A DNA stretch of 64,000 nucleotides from Alistipes montrealensis. Lineage in GTDB: Bacteria > Bacteroidota > Bacteroidia > Bacteroidales > Rikenellaceae. Below, one piece after another: positions 63,126 to 64,000 of this stretch. Numbering within the stretch: the first letter of the stretch is position 1; every line of letters begins with the position of its first letter. Position numbers and translations under genes: made by a program. Under the pieces are notes generated by a model, which saw nothing but the letters and a program-made list of their open reading frames with translations, made no database searches and was not told the DNA's origin. Where the stretch lies: positions 233,630 to 297,629 of the forward strand of contig NZ_JAGYXY010000004.1 of NCBI RefSeq assembly GCF_018362775.1, written 5' to 3'.

Positions 63126-63412
63126 GACGATAGCCCTTTGGTTTCAGGGGGCATATCTTTGCACTTGCAGGGCGCAAATGGGTAGTGTAGTAGTACATCC
63201 CATTTGCGCCCTCTTTATCCGGATGCGAATCCGGGTCCTGAATCGGATCTTTTAATTATTACTGCATCCTGAGCGTCACCTAAGGGACGGGCGGTATCTG
63301 AACAATCGCTGTTTTATTCCGGGTTCGGCCTGCCCGGAAAGAATTTCCCGGAATATTTTTCATATTGCGATATTATCCCTATCTTTGCAGTCCCGTCTGT
63401 CAAGCGGGGAAA
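63126..63412. other. Intergenic region between tkt and the metK leader
   Basis: About 290 bases without a gene. It holds the tkt terminator (63169-63212), a plus-strand TATCTTTG at 63154-63161 just before it, and small hairpins at about 63218-63233 (CCGGAT/ATCCGG) and 63317-63339 (TTCCGGG/CCCGGAA). A TATCTTTG at 63380-63387 is the likely -7 box of metK, and a CCCG..CGGG hairpin (63392-63408) leads into the riboswitch. Confidence 0.5.
63169..63217 (+). terminator. Terminator after tkt
   Basis: Perfect 14-base arms AGGGCGCAAATGGG (63169-63182) and CCCATTTGCGCCCT (63199-63212), with a 16-base loop, then CTTTAT. A -7-like TATCTTTG ends 8 bases before it. Confidence 0.8.
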
Positions 63413-63464
63413 TGTGGAAAGATTTGACTGATTGCAAACCACAATAAAAAAGCGCTAAAGCAGC
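63413..63464 (+). ncRNA. SAM-II riboswitch before metK
   Basis: The segment has the SAM-II order of parts. P1 stem TGTGG/CCACA (63413-63417 and 63439-63443) encloses a loop with GATTTGACTGATTGCAAA. Then comes an A-rich strand (ATAAAAAA) and the pseudoknot strand GCGCTAAAGC, which pairs with the TGATTGC part of the loop. GATTT, TTGCAA and GCTAAA are the class's conserved stretches. SAM-II binds S-adenosylmethionine and normally hides the translation start region. It lies about 60 bases before metK, the SAM-making gene, so it gives direct product feedback. Assignment rests on sequence recognition; covariance scoring was not run. Confidence 0.8.
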
Positions 63465-63522
63465 ATCTTTTTTTATTACCAACAGCCAATTTTTCCCATT
63501 TTATACGTTTAACCATTAAAAA

Positions 63523-64000
63523 TGTATGAAAATGGGCTTTTTATTTACATCGGAGTCGGTGTCCGAAGGACATCCCGATAAAGTTTCGGATCAGATTTCC
63601 GACGCAATCCTCGACGAATTCCTGCGCCGCGACGCCAACTCGAAAGTCGCGTGCGAAACCCTCTGCACCACGGGCCTCGTGGTCGTGGCGGGCGAAGTGC
63701 GTTCGGAGGCGTATGTCGACGTGCAGGGTGTGGCGCGCCGCGTCATCAACCGCATCGGCTACACCAAGAGCGAGTATCAGTTCGACTGCAACTCGTGCGG
63801 CATCCTGTCGGCTATCCACGAGCAGTCGTCGGACATCAACCAGGGCGTAGTCCGCGAAGCGGAGGAGGAGCAGGGCGCCGGCGACCAGGGTATCATGTTC
63901 GGCTACGCCTGCAACGAGACCCGCGAGATGATGCCGGCGACGCTGATCCTCTCGCACGTAATCTTGAAGGAACTGGCCGTTATCCGCCGCGAAGGCGAGG
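63523..64000 (+). CDS. metK: S-adenosylmethionine synthetase (3' part cut off by window edge)
   Basis: About 159 codons before the window ends. It starts [20 protein letters not shown], the MetK N-terminus with the ATP-site His in EGHPDK, followed by [20 protein letters not shown], the [15 protein letters not shown] block and the signature [16 protein letters not shown] at about 119-134. It makes SAM from methionine and ATP. The ATG at 63523 is the only start in frame with the family sequence; nearby ATGs at 63527 and 63533 are out of frame. A SAM-II riboswitch precedes it. Confidence 0.96.

Overview
The window looks like chromosome of a high-GC (roughly 58-60%) gut Bacteroidota, most like Alistipes (Rikenellaceae). 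The reasons are SusC/SusD transport, FecR anti-sigma and ECF sigma genes, many TlpA/DUF4369 thiol lipoproteins, DUF4301, DUF2764, GH97 and GH172 proteins, a V-type ATPase operon in the Bacteroidota order, and recurrent -7 boxes of the TAnnTTTG type. The genus call is an inference from gene content. No IS element, CRISPR array, prophage or rRNA was seen.

Layout. 1-3.3 kb: 5' part of a FecR anti-sigma gene, a GntR/FadR regulator, and a compact operon of secreted thioredoxin, small 4Fe-4S protein and cysteine-rich MarR-like regulator, then a small lipoprotein. 3.4-8.9 kb: RND efflux operon (membrane fusion protein, RND pump, TolC-like channel). 9.3-9.5 kb: tRNA-Val(GAC) with an unusual C33, and tRNA-Arg(ACG). 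9.6-15.1 kb: coaD, lpxD and three TlpA-like lipoproteins with ruvC among them. 15.1-24.4 kb: a SusCD locus on the minus strand (FecR, STN-type SusC, SusD, an endonuclease/exonuclease/phosphatase lipoprotein and a DUF1735/discoidin-like lipoprotein), with an ECF sigma gene downstream that carries a nine-G tract. 24.4-29.7 kb: a spanin-like coiled-coil protein, then murB, an AT-rich orphan, tilS, holA and a class IV aminotransferase-like protein with no lysine.

29.9-39.1 kb: DUF4301, a secreted metallophosphoesterase, a scar where 5'-truncated GH172 and RhaT genes meet head to head, GH97 and a ROK regulator. 39.3-46.9 kb: V-type ATPase operon E, DUF2764, A, B, D, I, K. The K subunit has the ligand pattern of Na+-binding rings. 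47.2-48.8 kb: ABC-F ATPase. 48.8-57.5 kb: minus-strand operon of glutaminyl cyclase-like lipoprotein, metH, metF, M20 amidohydrolase and rnr. 57.7-61.0 kb: tig, clpP, clpX. 61.1-63.1 kb: transketolase. 63.4-64.0 kb: SAM-II riboswitch and the start of metK.

The housekeeping parts fit together: metH, metF and metK form the methionine/SAM cycle, with SAM feedback on metK, and tig-clpP-clpX is a folding and proteolysis cluster. The accessory part is dominated by surface glycan or other polymer uptake (SusCD with FecR/sigma signalling, GH97, GH172 remnant, RhaT remnant, ROK regulator). The most interesting signals are the G9 tract in the ECF sigma gene, the lysine-free PLP-fold protein, the GH172/RhaT deletion scar, the C33 tRNA, the cysteine-rich redox operon and the reduced V-ATPase.
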